Assembly: GCF_014633365.1 (NCBI RefSeq)
Contig: NC_068343.1
Coordinates: 27,187,307 to 27,251,306, forward strand
Direction of reading: 5' to 3'
DNA length: 64,000 bases
Origin: Diospyros lotus
Lineage: Eukaryota > Streptophyta > Magnoliopsida > Ericales > Ebenaceae
In this document: positions 35,981 to 48,069 of the stretch, in pieces
How positions within the stretch are numbered: the first letter of the stretch is position 1
How the letters are laid out: every line of letters begins with the position of its first letter
Position numbers and translations under genes: made by a program
The notes under the pieces: generated by a model
What the model was told of the DNA's origin: nothing
Databases searched by the model: none
What the model saw: the letters and a program-made list of their open reading frames with translations, nothing else

Positions 35981-36170
35981 TATAATGACCCATCAGAACG
36001 CCTAGGATTTTATTGAGAATTATTTAATTAATTTTTTTAAATGTTGGGTTAAGAAGGATTTTTTCCAAATAAATATTTAAGGGGAGATATTAGGAATTTT
36101 AAATGTGAGAATAACATTAAATGGCATTTAGATTATATGCAAAATACATACAGGGACAGGAAGGTAATTC
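35981..36170 (+). mobile_element. LTR A fragment (5' end)
   Basis: It begins TATAATGACCCATCAGA, a mutated TGTAACGACCC LTR A start like 8976, and follows LTR A for about 190 bp before ending at a stem-loop. This is a third LTR A orientation and context in the window. Confidence 0.7.
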
Positions 36171-36213
36171 AGTCGAGAAGTTATCCAAGTGACACATGGA
36201 TAACTTCTCGACT
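36171..36213. repeat. 16-bp stem, 11-nt loop at an LTR junction
   Basis: AGTCGAGAAGTTATCC (36171-36186) is the exact reverse complement of 36198-36213. The loop is AAGTGACACAT. It sits exactly where LTR A sequence ends and copia LTR sequence begins. Confidence 0.85.
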
Positions 36214-36451
36214 TGGGACATTTAATGATGTCGAGAAACAGTGATGCATCATCTCACATATTTACAGATTAATTACAGTATACATCATATGGACTTCTAT
36301 CTAGTTTCATCCAATCATTACATTAATAACAAGAAACTAATATAACGACTTCTTGTAGAATTAAATAACTCTTTATAAATATGATTGCAAATGTCAGTGT
36401 ACAATTTTCCCAATCTGATTAGGTCTAGAGCACCTACACTAACAATTGGAT
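36214..36451 (-). mobile_element. Copia LTR fragment
   Basis: This is about 240 bp matching 19010-19251, ending CCTACACTAACA at 36451, the start of the copia LTR in minus orientation. It abuts LTR B at 36452. Confidence 0.8.
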
Positions 36452-39400
36452 TGCAAAAGTTTCAACACGAAATGCCATAGGTGGGCACTAGGCTTCGTCT
36501 TTCCCTTCACTCTAATCGAGAAATCGGTCCCAAACACAGCGAAATGGGACCCAAAACCCGAGTGAGCTTCACGTTTCTTCAGCTCGCCTCATAACAAGCC
36601 AAATGTTATCCAGGCACAAAACTAACGCATCAAACATCCACTGAGTACTTGGGATTTATGGGAACATACCTTTTCTATCCTTACCTGATTCGAAACTCAG
36701 CTTCACCAACTAAAGCCATATACGTCAAGCAATCTCACAAACACCTGTCACACTATGGTGATTACAATAACTAGATACATTTAGCGCTCAACAACATTTA
36801 CATTCACAATCAAGATTACATACATAATAATTGCATAACATACAACTCGGGCAACACCGCTAGTCGCCACATCAGCCTCCCGCCACTATCCCTATTGGCA
36901 TCCTGAACTTGCAACATCTACAACATAAGGTAAAACCTCATGAGTCATAAGACTTAGTAAGGATGCAATGCATAAGTAAATGAAGCACGAGAGAGCATGT
37001 AATGCAAAAATACAATGCAAAACGGGTAGTCTTCCATGCCCTCGTAACCTCTTTAGGTTAAGGCATCGACCAACCCTTCCCACAACACTAGTCCTCCATA
37101 TGGCCATATTTACACTAGAACTCATACCATGCAAGTGTTACAACTACATGCAACTCATAATGAAAACATTTACAAAGCAAGCAAGACCACCTTACCTGGC
37201 TCAAAGCTTCATCTCTGCCTCGGCACGAACTCCAGCTTGAGCCTCGAACTCTTTTAGGACCATCGCCTCCCTAGTCGACCCTAGATGCAACCACAAAAAA
37301 CATAACTCCATTAACATCAGACATTAAACCAATGCCCTCAACTTAGCCGTACACCTCAAAACTAACCCTCAACAAATTTCCAAAACAACCTTGACCCAGG
37401 GTTTTTACCCAACCAACATTCCTTCTACATTAACTCACATAATGGAAATTAATCGAAAATAAATTTAATTAATTTACCTTACCCGATCTGAAGGAGAAAA
37501 CTAGCTAACTACCCACACTAGAGTTGCCTAATGGGAAGCTATTTTGCGCTCAAAACCCCATTTTCGAGTCTCTGGCACACTCCTCGAGCCCCAAAATAAT
37601 TTTCAAAATTTTCTCCTAGCTTTCTGGAATTTTTTAATTTTTTTTTCTGTCTTTCTTCCTTATTCATCTTCTTCTTCCTCATTCTTCTCCACCGTGCATG
37701 GCCATTCGCCCGCACACGCTGCCGCCGACTTCTAGCCCAGCTAGCCCTCCTTCGACCACCGCCACTTGCCCGAGGCCATTGGTCGGCCACCGCTAGTCGG
37801 ACCTAGCCATCACGTGACTGCCTCCACTGATGCTAGCCTCCCTGCGCATGACCGGCTGCCATGGCCGATGCTTGCGTTTGTTGCAACCAGCTACTACCTC
37901 TGACTCTAGCTACCGTCGGTGCCTCCACCGCGAGCTGCTGCAACCCACGCCTGAGCCGCCGTCGGCCTTTGCTACTCTTCCAGACTCCATTACTGGCCAT
38001 CGCTGCCTTAAACCGCCGTTGTCAACTCCAATTGGAGCCGCTTCTAGCGACGACCACTATTGCCAGTTGCTCCTCACCGGACAACCACCACCTCTACCCC
38101 TCTCACTGTAACGCCCCACTTTTCTTTTTCCAAGATACACATACAAAGATGCATGATGATGCTAGCAACCACATGGTAATCAAAGGGTGTTTATGGAAGC
38201 CTTTGCCAACGGAAGCAAAGGATTGAACCTAAAAGCTTTATAAAACCATAAGCTAGATATTTAAGGCTTCCACTATATGCTTTTAACACAAAAACCACCT
38301 GAAAAGCCATAATACAACTTGAAAATCTAGGGATTATTCAGGCTCCCTTTTACAATAAGTAAAACTCACACTAAAGTCACAGTACAACACTTTTACAATT
38401 AAAACGTAGAATAACTAGCTATCCGAGAACCACTTCCTTTCCTTTCCTCTGACTTGATTCCGGGGCACCTGTCACGACTAACCCACCTGGAACGTTGAAT
38501 GTTCCAGGGGTATGAGACACCCAAGTTAGATAGTTATATCTAAGTGAGTGCAAGAAGAAGAGATAGCATGCATGTAAATGAGATATGCAAAATGATATGA
38601 AACCGCCTGTGTGGTAGTGACACCGAGGTGTTGCAATCACCCCCGCTAATCAATCATGTTCTCATATCTTCAAGACTTTTCACCAGACTAACATGAGATC
38701 CTGACTTCAGCTAGCCACACACACCAAATGATGCATGACAAAGAAGAGAAAATGCTTGATTTAAAGGAAAGTCATGCTTATGCAAGTAATCACCCTTACC
38801 CGTGTGAAGATAAAATGTTCGGTATGTAATATAAAGATGCAAGAAGCACTCATCCTGCTGGTTCGGAAGCGCTAAGGTACTGTTCACAGGGTTTGGGAAA
38901 GCTTTTCTACAAAAATAACATAACTTCGAAACTCAAACCTAAAATATTTTCACATGGGGTCCTATGGAAAAATTTAAGGGCCAAGACTACAAAATTTGGG
39001 GCCAAGAGAGCCTTTCACGCGCCCTCACGGGCTGGAAGAAGGAGTCCCACGTGCTCCACTCGCGGCAGTCAGGTGGCGCATGAGCTGCACGCACCGCCCC
39101 TCCAACTTTGACGCCTTGTGGTTTTTTGGCCAGTTCTCCCTCGTCCAGACTCCTATTTGACTTTCGTTTGAACCCACACGACCCTTATTCAATTATCTAT
39201 CTAACTACGAAAAGAAATTAGAATTACCTTGCTGTTTAGTCACTGTTTAACTCCTTTTACGGTGGCAGTTCAACTTTTTTGACGAAGCATTTTACCACTC
39301 TATTTTTGGGCAAAGTTTCTCCTCTCAACTCACCTCCTCTTTTCCTCTTGATTAATGGTGAGATTTTCCATTCCAAGGGCTTGGTATTTATAGGCATTTA

Positions 39401-40551
39401 TGGCCAATCCAAGAGTGCCATGTGTCACTTGCCATGTGACACTTAGATAAGGTTGTAATAATCACTTTCGTAGGATTGCGCCAAGTGTCCCTTGAGATTT
39501 GAGCCATTTCTCTCCCTTGCGACATGTGTCCTTTTAAACATGTGCCACCACATGTTAATTTGGTTTTTCAAGATTCCTCATGATTATGTCTCCTAACTAA
39601 GTTAGCTTACTTGGTTCCTTTAACTAACTAGTCACAAGATATTTTAACTTCTTATAAATAACTCTTTAACCCAAAAACTTATTTGCACTTATATCCCTTG
39701 AGCCCTATAACTCCTTAAACTTCTCCAAAATACTTTAGATGATGCCCCCTCGCGGTAGTTTCCATGATTTTTCAAAAAACCCTTCATTCGTTCCTCGGCG
39801 ATTACCTCGAAACTTCACGTGTATCCTTTGATTTCCAAGGAAACATTTTATTTTTTTGAACTACAATGCCTAGGAAAACTTCCGGTATTACACTCACTCT
39901 CTCTCTCTTACATGCCTCAGCTCTCTAGCTCTCCCGATCTCTCTATTCCCTTTATGTTTCTCAGATTCAAATATCATAGGGAGGAAGCTTCCTCCCCTCT
40001 TTCGCACATATATATATAATTACACACTTAACCACAATAATCCTCCATATTCCACTTAAAGATTCTAATAATTTCACTTGGACCCTCCAAGCCTCAAATA
40101 ATTATCATCAAACCACAAAAATCTTGATTTCTTTAAAAATTAATATCTGACTTTTACTCGATAAAGTCAATTTCGTCCCTGCTCCTGCACGGGACCTTTT
40201 TTCCACCCGAAAACACTTAGAGAATTATTACCCTCGCAAAATCGAAGCACCCTTAGAGTCCTCTCAGCTTCCCGGAGGTCCCCTACGACCATTCGGTACT
40301 GGCACCCATTCATACTTATATAGAATTTATTCTAAAAATTAATCCTGATCGGACTGCTTCCAGCATCATTAACCTCACATCGAAACGCTCACCGATCTCA
40401 TGCCCCATTCCCTGGACATCCAAGTCCTAGGGCCTTCCCTGCCGTCAATTCAACAATTTTTATTAATTAATTTATCGAAATCGACCTTTGGGCTTTCCAA
40501 ATAACCAAAAATCATATCCTTTCCATCACCATGTAATACCGAGTATTACAT
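36452..40551 (-). mobile_element. LTR B (minus), split by solo LTR D
   Basis: The plus-strand right end GGTATTACATTCC shows the LTR starting TGTAATACTCGG at about 40551, next to a polypurine tract. The sequence parallels LTR B at 15172-17392 in reverse. Landmarks are GACTCATGAGGTTTTACCT (minus) near 36930, an A/T-rich tract near 37620 and a GC-rich tract at 37680-38100. Excluding LTR D it is about 2.3 kb. The left limit is set by the copia fragment. There is no coding sequence, and ORFs at 37539-38226 are in the GC-rich tract. Confidence 0.72.
38107..39892 (-). mobile_element. Solo LTR D with perfect TSD
   Basis: The plus strand runs TGTAACGCCCC...CCGGTATTACA, 1786 bp, with target duplication CTCAC at 38102-38106 and 39893-39897. 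The TATA box (CTATAAATACC, minus) is near 39390. Excision joins CCCCTCTCAC to TCTCTCTCTC, restoring the CT-rich tract of LTR B. It is homologous in parts to LTR E and to 31970-32458. Confidence 0.92.
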
Positions 40552-42534
40552 TCCACCCTCCTTAAAAGAATTTTGTCCTTAAAATTCACTTTACCTTACT
40601 CTTCTACTCAAGACAAATACATTCTCGAGCTATTTTTTTTTTTTTTAAATTTCCATACTCGAGATTCTCATAGCTCAACCATTGCTCACCTTTCCCTTTA
40701 GCTATCCTTACTTCGAGGTTTCACTTAGGCTACTGATACTCTCACCCTTAAGGATATTCATTGGTTGATGCCAGTTTGGCCTCCCGTCAAATCTCACAAC
40801 TAATCACTGGTCATATCGTAGGACTACCACAATAATGTCCATCCTCTTGATGGATTTTCAACTGCCTCTAAACATCACTTTGCAGTCAACTTCCCATTTT
40901 CCACATCCAAGACATGACAATGCCAATTAACTCAGCAACACTACATCACTGATCAATCAACAACAATTTTACGTCGATCACACACTATAACGTTTCCATT
41001 GCCAATCACACATGGCCACAATTTTACACTGATCAAACACAATAATGTCTTAGCACTGATCAATCACAACAATGTCACTTCTAATGCCCATCGGGCACGT
41101 TGACACCCATTCCACCATAGCATTTCGTCATCAACCACATGCCTCCATAGCTTGAGTCGATACTTATGCCAACATCTCATTATCGATCGACTATAACTAT
41201 GCTCGCACTATATGGGAAGCAACCATCTGGCTCTTCTAGCCATACTCTACCATTCTCATATGGTCTACTACCTTGACTAGCCAACCTCCATTCATTGCTA
41301 TGAGTTAAGCATAATCCCACATACCCATACATCATAGTGGGTAACTTCATGCTTTAACCAATAACGTGCACTACCCGAGTCCACACCTCTAGCTTAACGA
41401 AGCACACGCCATACCACTCTCCCAACTAGGGATTCCATTCATGCTCAACAAAGATATTGAGGCTTTTCTTATTAACCGATTTGAATCGCCAACTGGGGTC
41501 ACTTTCCCACATCTAGGAACTCTCATTGGGCAACCCCTCTTAAATGTTATGCACATCAGAGCCCAACACTAGTCTCCAACAGCATGGCCCAGGCTCCTCA
41601 CTGATTGCATCGTACTCGTAGTATGACTCTGAGCCTTCGGGTCCTACCTTCACTACCTTAAGCTATCATGATTACACCACCACCCATGTAACGGTGTTCT
41701 AGCCAAGTTTACTAGCCTATTTTCAATTCCATTCGAACATTTCTATATTCCACAATTCCTCGACATAGCCTCACCCTCACAGGGCACGAGACTACATGGT
41801 CATCCCCTAACAGCTTACTTCTCAGCCCACAACTAACACTTGACTTTGAAAGTCTACCATGCACAATGGTACTCTTTGTCCTCCTCGACAATGTCATCAC
41901 CATGACCACAACGAGACTCTTCCCAAGGTCATGGCATCTTAAATTTCACAGGTCGTCTTAACCTCCATCACCTCAATCTTGGATTAGCCTTTCCCTCATT
42001 ACTTTGCCACTCATTAAATAGCTTACTAATCCCCGAGAAACTCCGGCTTCTCCTGAATTCCTCTTGTACCTTTCACTTCCAGCAAGCTCACACCATTTGG
42101 TTAGCAGCCGCATTGGCTCTAATGCAACCATCGTCCTCTAAGACAACCTCCTGTCATTGTTCGTCGCAGCATTCAGCCGCAACCACAGCTCTAGAGCCAC
42201 CAGCGCCACTGGATGACCATTCTTACAATGTCGTGCGACCCTGGCCGGTTGCTACTATCACCAATCGGCACCTTCGGTCGCCACAGGCCACATCCAGCCG
42301 TCCATCGATCAACTCCACTAGCTGATTTCTTTCAGGACAATTAACCTTAAACCAGGAGGTTAATTCTCATCAATTTCCCAAACACCAAGGCATTCCCCTA
42401 GCAGTATCACTCATAACTATCAAGTGATCTCATTAGCATCGAAACCTCATTCATGAGAACCAATCCCATTCATAAACAACTCATTCGAGCTCTTTTTACC
42501 CATTGGCGAAATATCCAATTCGCCCTCAACATCC
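40552..42534 (-). mobile_element. Non-coding internal region next to LTR B
   Basis: It starts with a polypurine tract (minus TTTTAAGGAGGGTGGAA) at 40552-40568, as expected inside an LTR retrotransposon. Over the next 2 kb I find no gag, protease, RT or integrase motif. A CACTGATCAATCACAACAAT-type short repeat recurs around 40950-41080. This fits a large retrotransposon derivative (LARD) or very decayed internal DNA. It is cut at 42535 by the Athila-like LTR. Confidence 0.5.
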
Positions 42535-43825
42535 TGATGAGAATGTAAAATGCTATATTTTACTCCCTTAATGTTTAGTATTTTATAATTATTTAGTGTC
42601 TAAATTTACTCATTATTCTTATATTTTGATTTAGGAAGCAAAAGGAGGCATTAAATGAAAAACGAAGTTAATTCTGCTATTCTGGACAGTTTCGACACTG
42701 CTCCGTAATTTGGGCATAACTCTCTCGTACGAGCTCCGATTGAGATGATTCAAGATGCTACGAAAATACAAGAAAACTATATACAACTTTCATATTTTGA
42801 TTTTACAGAGATTATGTCTTCCTGAAGGTCAAAATTGGGGTTAAATTTTGCTATAATTGCACAATTGGAAGAGAAATTAATGAAGAATGGGCCATGCACA
42901 CGCTTTATATATTAATTATGAAGGCCCATATGCTATTAAATATAGTCATGAAGGCTTTTAGAATAGGATATTGGATGGAGGCAGTAAGGAGGCGCGCAGG
43001 AACGACGCATTATTTTCATTATTTTCTCTTGAGTTTTAATCCATGGCCTTGTGTGGCTAAGTTTTTATACTTGGTTTAAGGAAATGGAAGCCACGGAATC
43101 AATAAAGCTATGACATTTAATTTATTTTTATCATTCAATTTATGCTTTAAATATCGGATGTTCTTCTGTATCTATCTTCATGATTGTTTCATTTAATTAC
43201 TAGAAGGCCTACTAGTTTATTATTCGTTGCAATCTACTACTAAGTTAGATATCAAATCCGTAATTGTTTGATCCATCTAATTTTTGAAGCAACTAAGATT
43301 TAATGATATGATGCATCAGAAATTATTAGATCTTAGGAAGAATGCTAGACTAAATTAAATGCAACCGCTTGTGCTTGTGTTGGTTAGTTTCATCGATCTC
43401 TCTAACTCGTAAGGCTACTATTAGATTAAACCTTTAGCACTTGTCTTGGGTTATTTAATAGTTGGGGTTGATTAGATCGCTTGTTTTCTAATTAACTATG
43501 ACTAAGGAGATATAGGAAAATAATTCTAACGGTGAATATTTAGAGTTTGAATTGATATATATTTGTATCAACGATCAGATGTAAGATTCTGATGGTGGAT
43601 GTTAACTTAGACCAAGGTTTGTTCTTTTAATTGATTTTGATATTTTAATTTGATTGATTAGTTGTTATTCTTAAAATTGATTTCGTTATACTCAAACCCC
43701 CCATCAGTGTTCACATAGCATAAAACTAGGCTAGATACTCTCCGTGGTAACGATCCTTACTCGCACTACTACATATATTTTTAGGAGTACAGGTTTTATT
43801 TTTGGTTGCCTATGACAGCACACCA
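42535..43825 (+). mobile_element. 5' LTR of Athila-like element
   Basis: It begins TGATGAGAATG and ends CAGCACACCA immediately before a tRNA-Asp-type primer site. Length is 1291 bp. It contains at 42705-42840 a block found three times, inverted, in the solo LTR A at 9995-10590. The opposite LTR was not found before 48069. Confidence 0.8.
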
Positions 43826-43830
43826 AATTT

Positions 43831-43848
43831 TGGCACCATTGCTGGGGA
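43831..43848 (+). promoter_or_regulatory. Primer binding site, tRNA-Asp type, mutated
   Basis: It reads TGGCACCATTGCTGGGGA. The usual Athila/Tat site complementary to tRNA-Asp is TGGCGCCGTTGCCGGGGA, so three positions are changed, all transitions. Confidence 0.85.
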
Positions 43849-44037
43849 GTGATTTTAGTTTATTTTTGTGCTTATTGTGATCCTTATTTTGTTTTTGAAA
43901 TTTTCAAAAAAAAAATAAAAAAAAAAATATATAAAAAGAATCTTGATTGTTTGTGATATAGCATAGAATTCTTACTTATTTTCATCACTTTATATTTTTC
44001 CTGATTTATTTTTCATTGTTTATCAAAGTTTCCTTGA

Positions 44038-45450
44038 TTGTTCATGCTTGTAACTCAATCTTCCAATCAAGGTGATTTTCAATACAATCCAGAAATAGAG
44101 AGGACTTTGCGCAAGTTAAGGAGGGAAGCTTGGAGAAATTTTGAAGAGAACAGTCTAGCTCTTTATTCCCTATTTGCTAGTGATTTTTATTTAGAAGAGG
44201 AAGAAGTCATGGCTGGAAATCGAACTTTGAAAGAACTTGTCGCCCCTGACTTGAATCAACAACCCTTATGCATAACGTTCCCTACTTTAGATGCTACTAC
44301 TACTTTTGAGTTAAAATTTGGACTAATACATCTCTTACCCACTTTTCATGGCCTTGCAGGTGAAGATCCTCACAAGCATCTAAAGGAGCTTCATGTGGTA
44401 TGTTCGAGTATGAGACCCATGGGGGTGACAGAAGAGCAAATTAAATTGAGAGCCTTTTCGTTTTATTTGAAGGATTTGGCTAAGGATTGGCTCTATTATC
44501 TACCCTCCGGGAGTGTTACCACATGGAATGAGACGAAGAGGTTGTTTTTAGAAAAATATTTCCTAGCTTCAAGGCGACTGACATTCGAAAATAAATTTGT
44601 GGTGTAAGGCAATACAACGGAGAATCCCTACACGAATACTGGGAACACTTCAAGAAATTATGTGCAAGTTGCCCCCATCATCAAATCAGTGAGCAACTAC
44701 TTATCCAGTATTTCTATGAGGGCCTTCTACCCATTGATAGTAACATGATTGATGTCTCTAGTAGAGGAGCTTTGGTGGATAAAACTCCTGAGGCCGCGAG
44801 AAACTTGATTGCAAATATGGTGGCCAATTCTTAACAATTTGGAACTAGGCTTGACCCTCCATCAAAGCATGTCAATGAGGTAAATATTTCTTCCCTTGAA
44901 TAATAAATTGTGAGTTTAACTTCTCTTGTTCGTCAAATGGCTGTAGGTAGTATGCAAACAGAAAGGCTTGTGGAATTTGTTCGGTAGTAGGGCATCCAAT
45001 TGATATGTGCCCAACTTTTCAAGAGGATCCCATTGAGTAAGTAAATGCAGTAGGTGGTTTTCCTGGACAACCGCAAAAGAAGTATGATCCCTATTCGAGC
45101 ACGGTGGTTTTCCTAGACAACCGCAAAGGAAGTATGATCCCTATTCGAGCACGTATAACCCAGGATGGAGGGATCACCCTAATCTTAGCTATTGGAATCC
45201 ACAAGTACATCATCATGTGACTCAAAACTACCCAAGTTTCCAACAATATAAGGAGCCATACCCTCCTAGAGAACAACTGGGCCAAACTTCTAATTCTGGT
45301 ACGTCTTTAAAAGATATTGTTAAATCTTTTACTACTAATACTTTGCAATTTCAACAGGAGACAAGGGCCAGTATTCAAAATTTGGACAATCAGGTCAGTT
45401 AGATGGCAACTGCAATTAATTGACTAGAGGCACAAAGTTCGAAGAAATTA
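44038..45450 (+). pseudogene. Athila-like gag, frameshifted
   Basis: An open frame at 44038-44607 carries the gag N-terminus and core (ITFPTLDATTTFELK, FHGLAGEDPHKHLKE, WLYYLPSGSVTTWNE). After a frameshift near 44604 the core continues as SLHEYWEHFKKLCASCPHH and LLIQYFYEGLLP. A zinc knuckle CGICSVVGHPIDMCP lies near 44965-45010. A direct duplication of about 52 bp (GGTGGTTTTCCTGG...) lies at 45053-45155. Stops at 44833, 44903 and later end the frame before the next ORF at 45460. Gag should bind and package element RNA; this copy cannot make it intact. Confidence 0.85.
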
Positions 45451-45459
45451 TCCTCTCAA

Positions 45460-46719
45460 ATGGTGGTAAATCCAAGAGAAAATGTAAGTGCAATCGTTCT
45501 GAGAAGTGGTAAAGAGGTTGAGATTCCAGTAAAGGAAACCCCTACATCATTAAAGCAAGAGAAGGAGAAAAACATCGTTGCAGATAAGAACATTCCCAAT
45601 GACAATGACGTACCTAAGTTTAAGTTTTCGCCTCTTTCTGATTATAAACCAGTACCTCCTTTTCCTCAGGCTTTAGTAAAATCTAGAAAAGATGAGCAAA
45701 ATAAAGATTTGTATGAGACTTTTCGTAGATGTGAGGTAAATATTCCACTTTTAGATGCTATGAAACAAGTACCTCGTTATGCTAAATTCTTGAAAGAATT
45801 GTGTACAATTAAGAGGAAACAAAAGCTTAAAAGATATGAGAAGGTGAGAGTAGGGGAGAATGTTTCTGCAATTATTCAAAGAAAACTCCCTGCGAAGTGC
45901 AAAGATCTAGGTATGTTTACTATCCCTTGTACGATAGGTAACACTAGCTTTGAGAAGGTCATGTTAGATTTAGGAGCTTCTATTAATGTCATGCCATATT
46001 CTATATATGCTTCTTTGAAACTTGGACCTTTGAATAAAACTGGTGTTGTGATTCAATTGGCTGATAAATCTAATGCCTATCCCAAGGGTGTAGTTGAGGA
46101 TGTCCTTGTGCAAGTTAATGAATTGGTTTTCCCTGTTGATTTCTATGTGCTTGATATGGAGAATGATGATCAAACTACTCCTATTTTGTTAGGAAGACCA
46201 TTCCTAAAGACATCCAAGACTAAGATAAATGTTCATAGTGGCACACTTACCATGGAATTTGATGGTGAAATTGTTAATATTTATGATGCCATGAAATTTT
46301 CTTATGATGATAATTCTGTTTATTTTATTGATGTGATGGATGAAAGTGGAGAACACAGGAAGTTGCAACTACAAGAGTTAGAGGAAATTCACAATGATGC
46401 CTATGAGAGTGCAAGGATTTATAAGGAAAAGACGAAGGCTTTTCATGACAAGATGATCTCTAGGAAAGAGTTTAAAATTGGTCAAAAAGTCCTCCTAGAC
46501 CATTCATGGCTTCGTTTGTTCCCAGGTAAGTTGCATTCTCATTGGATTGGTCCTTTTGTTGTTACTAATGTTTTTTCTCATGGTGTAGTCGGAATTCAAA
46601 GTTTGGCAACTTCCAAAGTGTTCAAGGTGAATGGCCATAGACTTAAGTCTTTCTATGAAGGTTTCCAAGAAGAGGATGTGCCAAAATTGAACCTTGAGGA
46701 TCTAATTTATTCTGGTTAA
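45460..46719 (+). CDS. Athila-like ORF: gag tail and protease fused to integrase tail
   Basis: This is an uninterrupted 419-codon frame. Residues 1-120 are the linker typical of Athila gag-pol ([21 protein letters not shown]). Residues about 150-270 are an aspartic protease with [11 protein letters not shown] as active site, ILLGRPFL as flap end and [15 protein letters not shown]. At about residue 300 it passes without a stop into [31 protein letters not shown] and [12 protein letters not shown], the C-terminal end of Athila-type integrase. RT, RNase H and the integrase core, normally over 1000 residues in between, are absent. A large in-frame deletion or a reverse-transcription jump is inferred. 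No host function is implied. Confidence 0.85.
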   Translation: MVVNPRENVSAIVLRSGKEVEIPVKETPTSLKQEKEKNIVADKNIPNDNDVPKFKFSPLSDYKPVPPFPQALVKSRKDEQNKDLYETFRRCEVNIPLLDAMKQVPRYAKFLKELCTIKRKQKLKRYEKVRVGENVSAIIQRKLPAKCKDLGMFTIPCTIGNTSFEKVMLDLGASINVMPYSIYASLKLGPLNKTGVVIQLADKSNAYPKGVVEDVLVQVNELVFPVDFYVLDMENDDQTTPILLGRPFLKTSKTKINVHSGTLTMEFDGEIVNIYDAMKFSYDDNSVYFIDVMDESGEHRKLQLQELEEIHNDAYESARIYKEKTKAFHDKMISRKEFKIGQKVLLDHSWLRLFPGKLHSHWIGPFVVTNVFSHGVVGIQSLATSKVFKVNGHRLKSFYEGFQEEDVPKLNLEDLIYSG

Positions 46720-48069
46720 AGAAGGAAGCATTGAGTCAAGCCAATGTCAATAAATAAAGGCGCTACTTGGGAGGCAACCTAAGGGGAGTTCGTTCTTTTT
46801 CTTCTTATTTTTTCATTTCTATTTTTTTTTCTTTTCTTTTCATTTCACCCTGCATTGGGGACAATGTAAGTTTTAAGTGTGAGGGAGGGGATAAAATCCA
46901 TGGTTTTTCAATAATAAAAAAAAAACTATTTTCATTTTTGGTTGTGTATGCCATGAGCAAGATTCAATTAAGCTTGAAGAATTCATAACATGATTGAATA
47001 AGTAATCTTTCAACTTAGAATTAATTAGTCTAGTTATTTTCCTTGATGATGGTAGTGACTAAATTTGGTAGACAAAAGCTGGTGAGATTTTGAGCCTTTA
47101 GACTGACACATCCATATCAGTCTCACTATTTTCTTTCGTGTGAGATATTCTTCTGTGGATTTGTTTCTCTAAAACTTGCCTTGATTCTCTTTGAGGTCAC
47201 ATTGTCACGTGCATGCACGAACATGATTGAGGCCCTCTTTGTTATAAGCTACATTAGCCAAATAGCCTGCCTTGTAATTAATTTTTCCCTTTGCTGAACC
47301 CCTTTGAGCTTTATTAGCCGTTTTCATTTATTGTGAACCCAGGTTACAAGCTTTAAGCTTGAAGAATAATGTATATACCCAAGCTGTAGAGCTAGTGGAG
47401 CATTATTCATCATTGTGATGTATATGGTGTGCAAGGAATAAGTGTGGGGGAATTTGGATTTGTGGTATGGCTATGGCTGGTGAAATGGAACATGTTTTTA
47501 TTCTCAATACGAGAGTTCTATTATTGAAGTATCTTTAAAAAAAATCAAAAAAAAAAGAAGGAAAAAAAAGAGAAAAGAAAAAAAAAAGAATAAAGGGAGT
47601 GAAGGAGGAAATTGCTTTTAATGTTACAAAATGTTCATGTTCATAATTTCTCCTAAAATTCAAAAGAAGGGGTATGTGTAAATGTGATACATATTATGGT
47701 GGAAGTTGTTGCAAAATATCATTCCCTGTTGCAAACAAAAAATGTTCCTTTTGAACGATCTCTTTTTTAATACAAGTGTTTTACATGGTTTAAATGCTTT
47801 AAAGCCAAATTGAAGAAGACACTGAATGGAGTGATTGGTTTTACATGTCTTATATATTCGAGCTTGAGTTGATTCATTTTACTCCACTAGTTTTGATGGC
47901 TTTTAAGCTACATTCCAAAATATTTCCCACCTTGGTCCTAAACCCCGTTACAACCCTGAAAATTCCTTATGATTTGTGTTATGCATGTGATCCATTGATG
48001 GAGAATGAGAAGATATGCAAGCCTATGGTAGATCATTTCCATTGGAATCAATTTGAGCGAAACACATAC
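46720..48069 (+). mobile_element. Athila-like 3' non-coding region
   Basis: It contains GGCGCTACTTGGGAGGCAAC, common after Athila/Tat pol, and two polypurine-like tracts (GTGTGAGGGAGGGGATAAA near 46880; AAGTGTGGGGGAATTT near 47440). No env-like ORF and no 3' LTR are visible; an A-rich tract lies at 47540-47600. It is cut at 48070 by chromovirus copy 2. Confidence 0.65.

Noticed and set aside
40552..42534. Host gene in the 2-kb non-coding stretch
   Set aside because: Only short ORFs without motifs; the polypurine tract places it inside a retroelement.
46720..48069. env-like gene of the Athila element
   Set aside because: No long ORF or membrane-protein pattern could be supported in this stretch.
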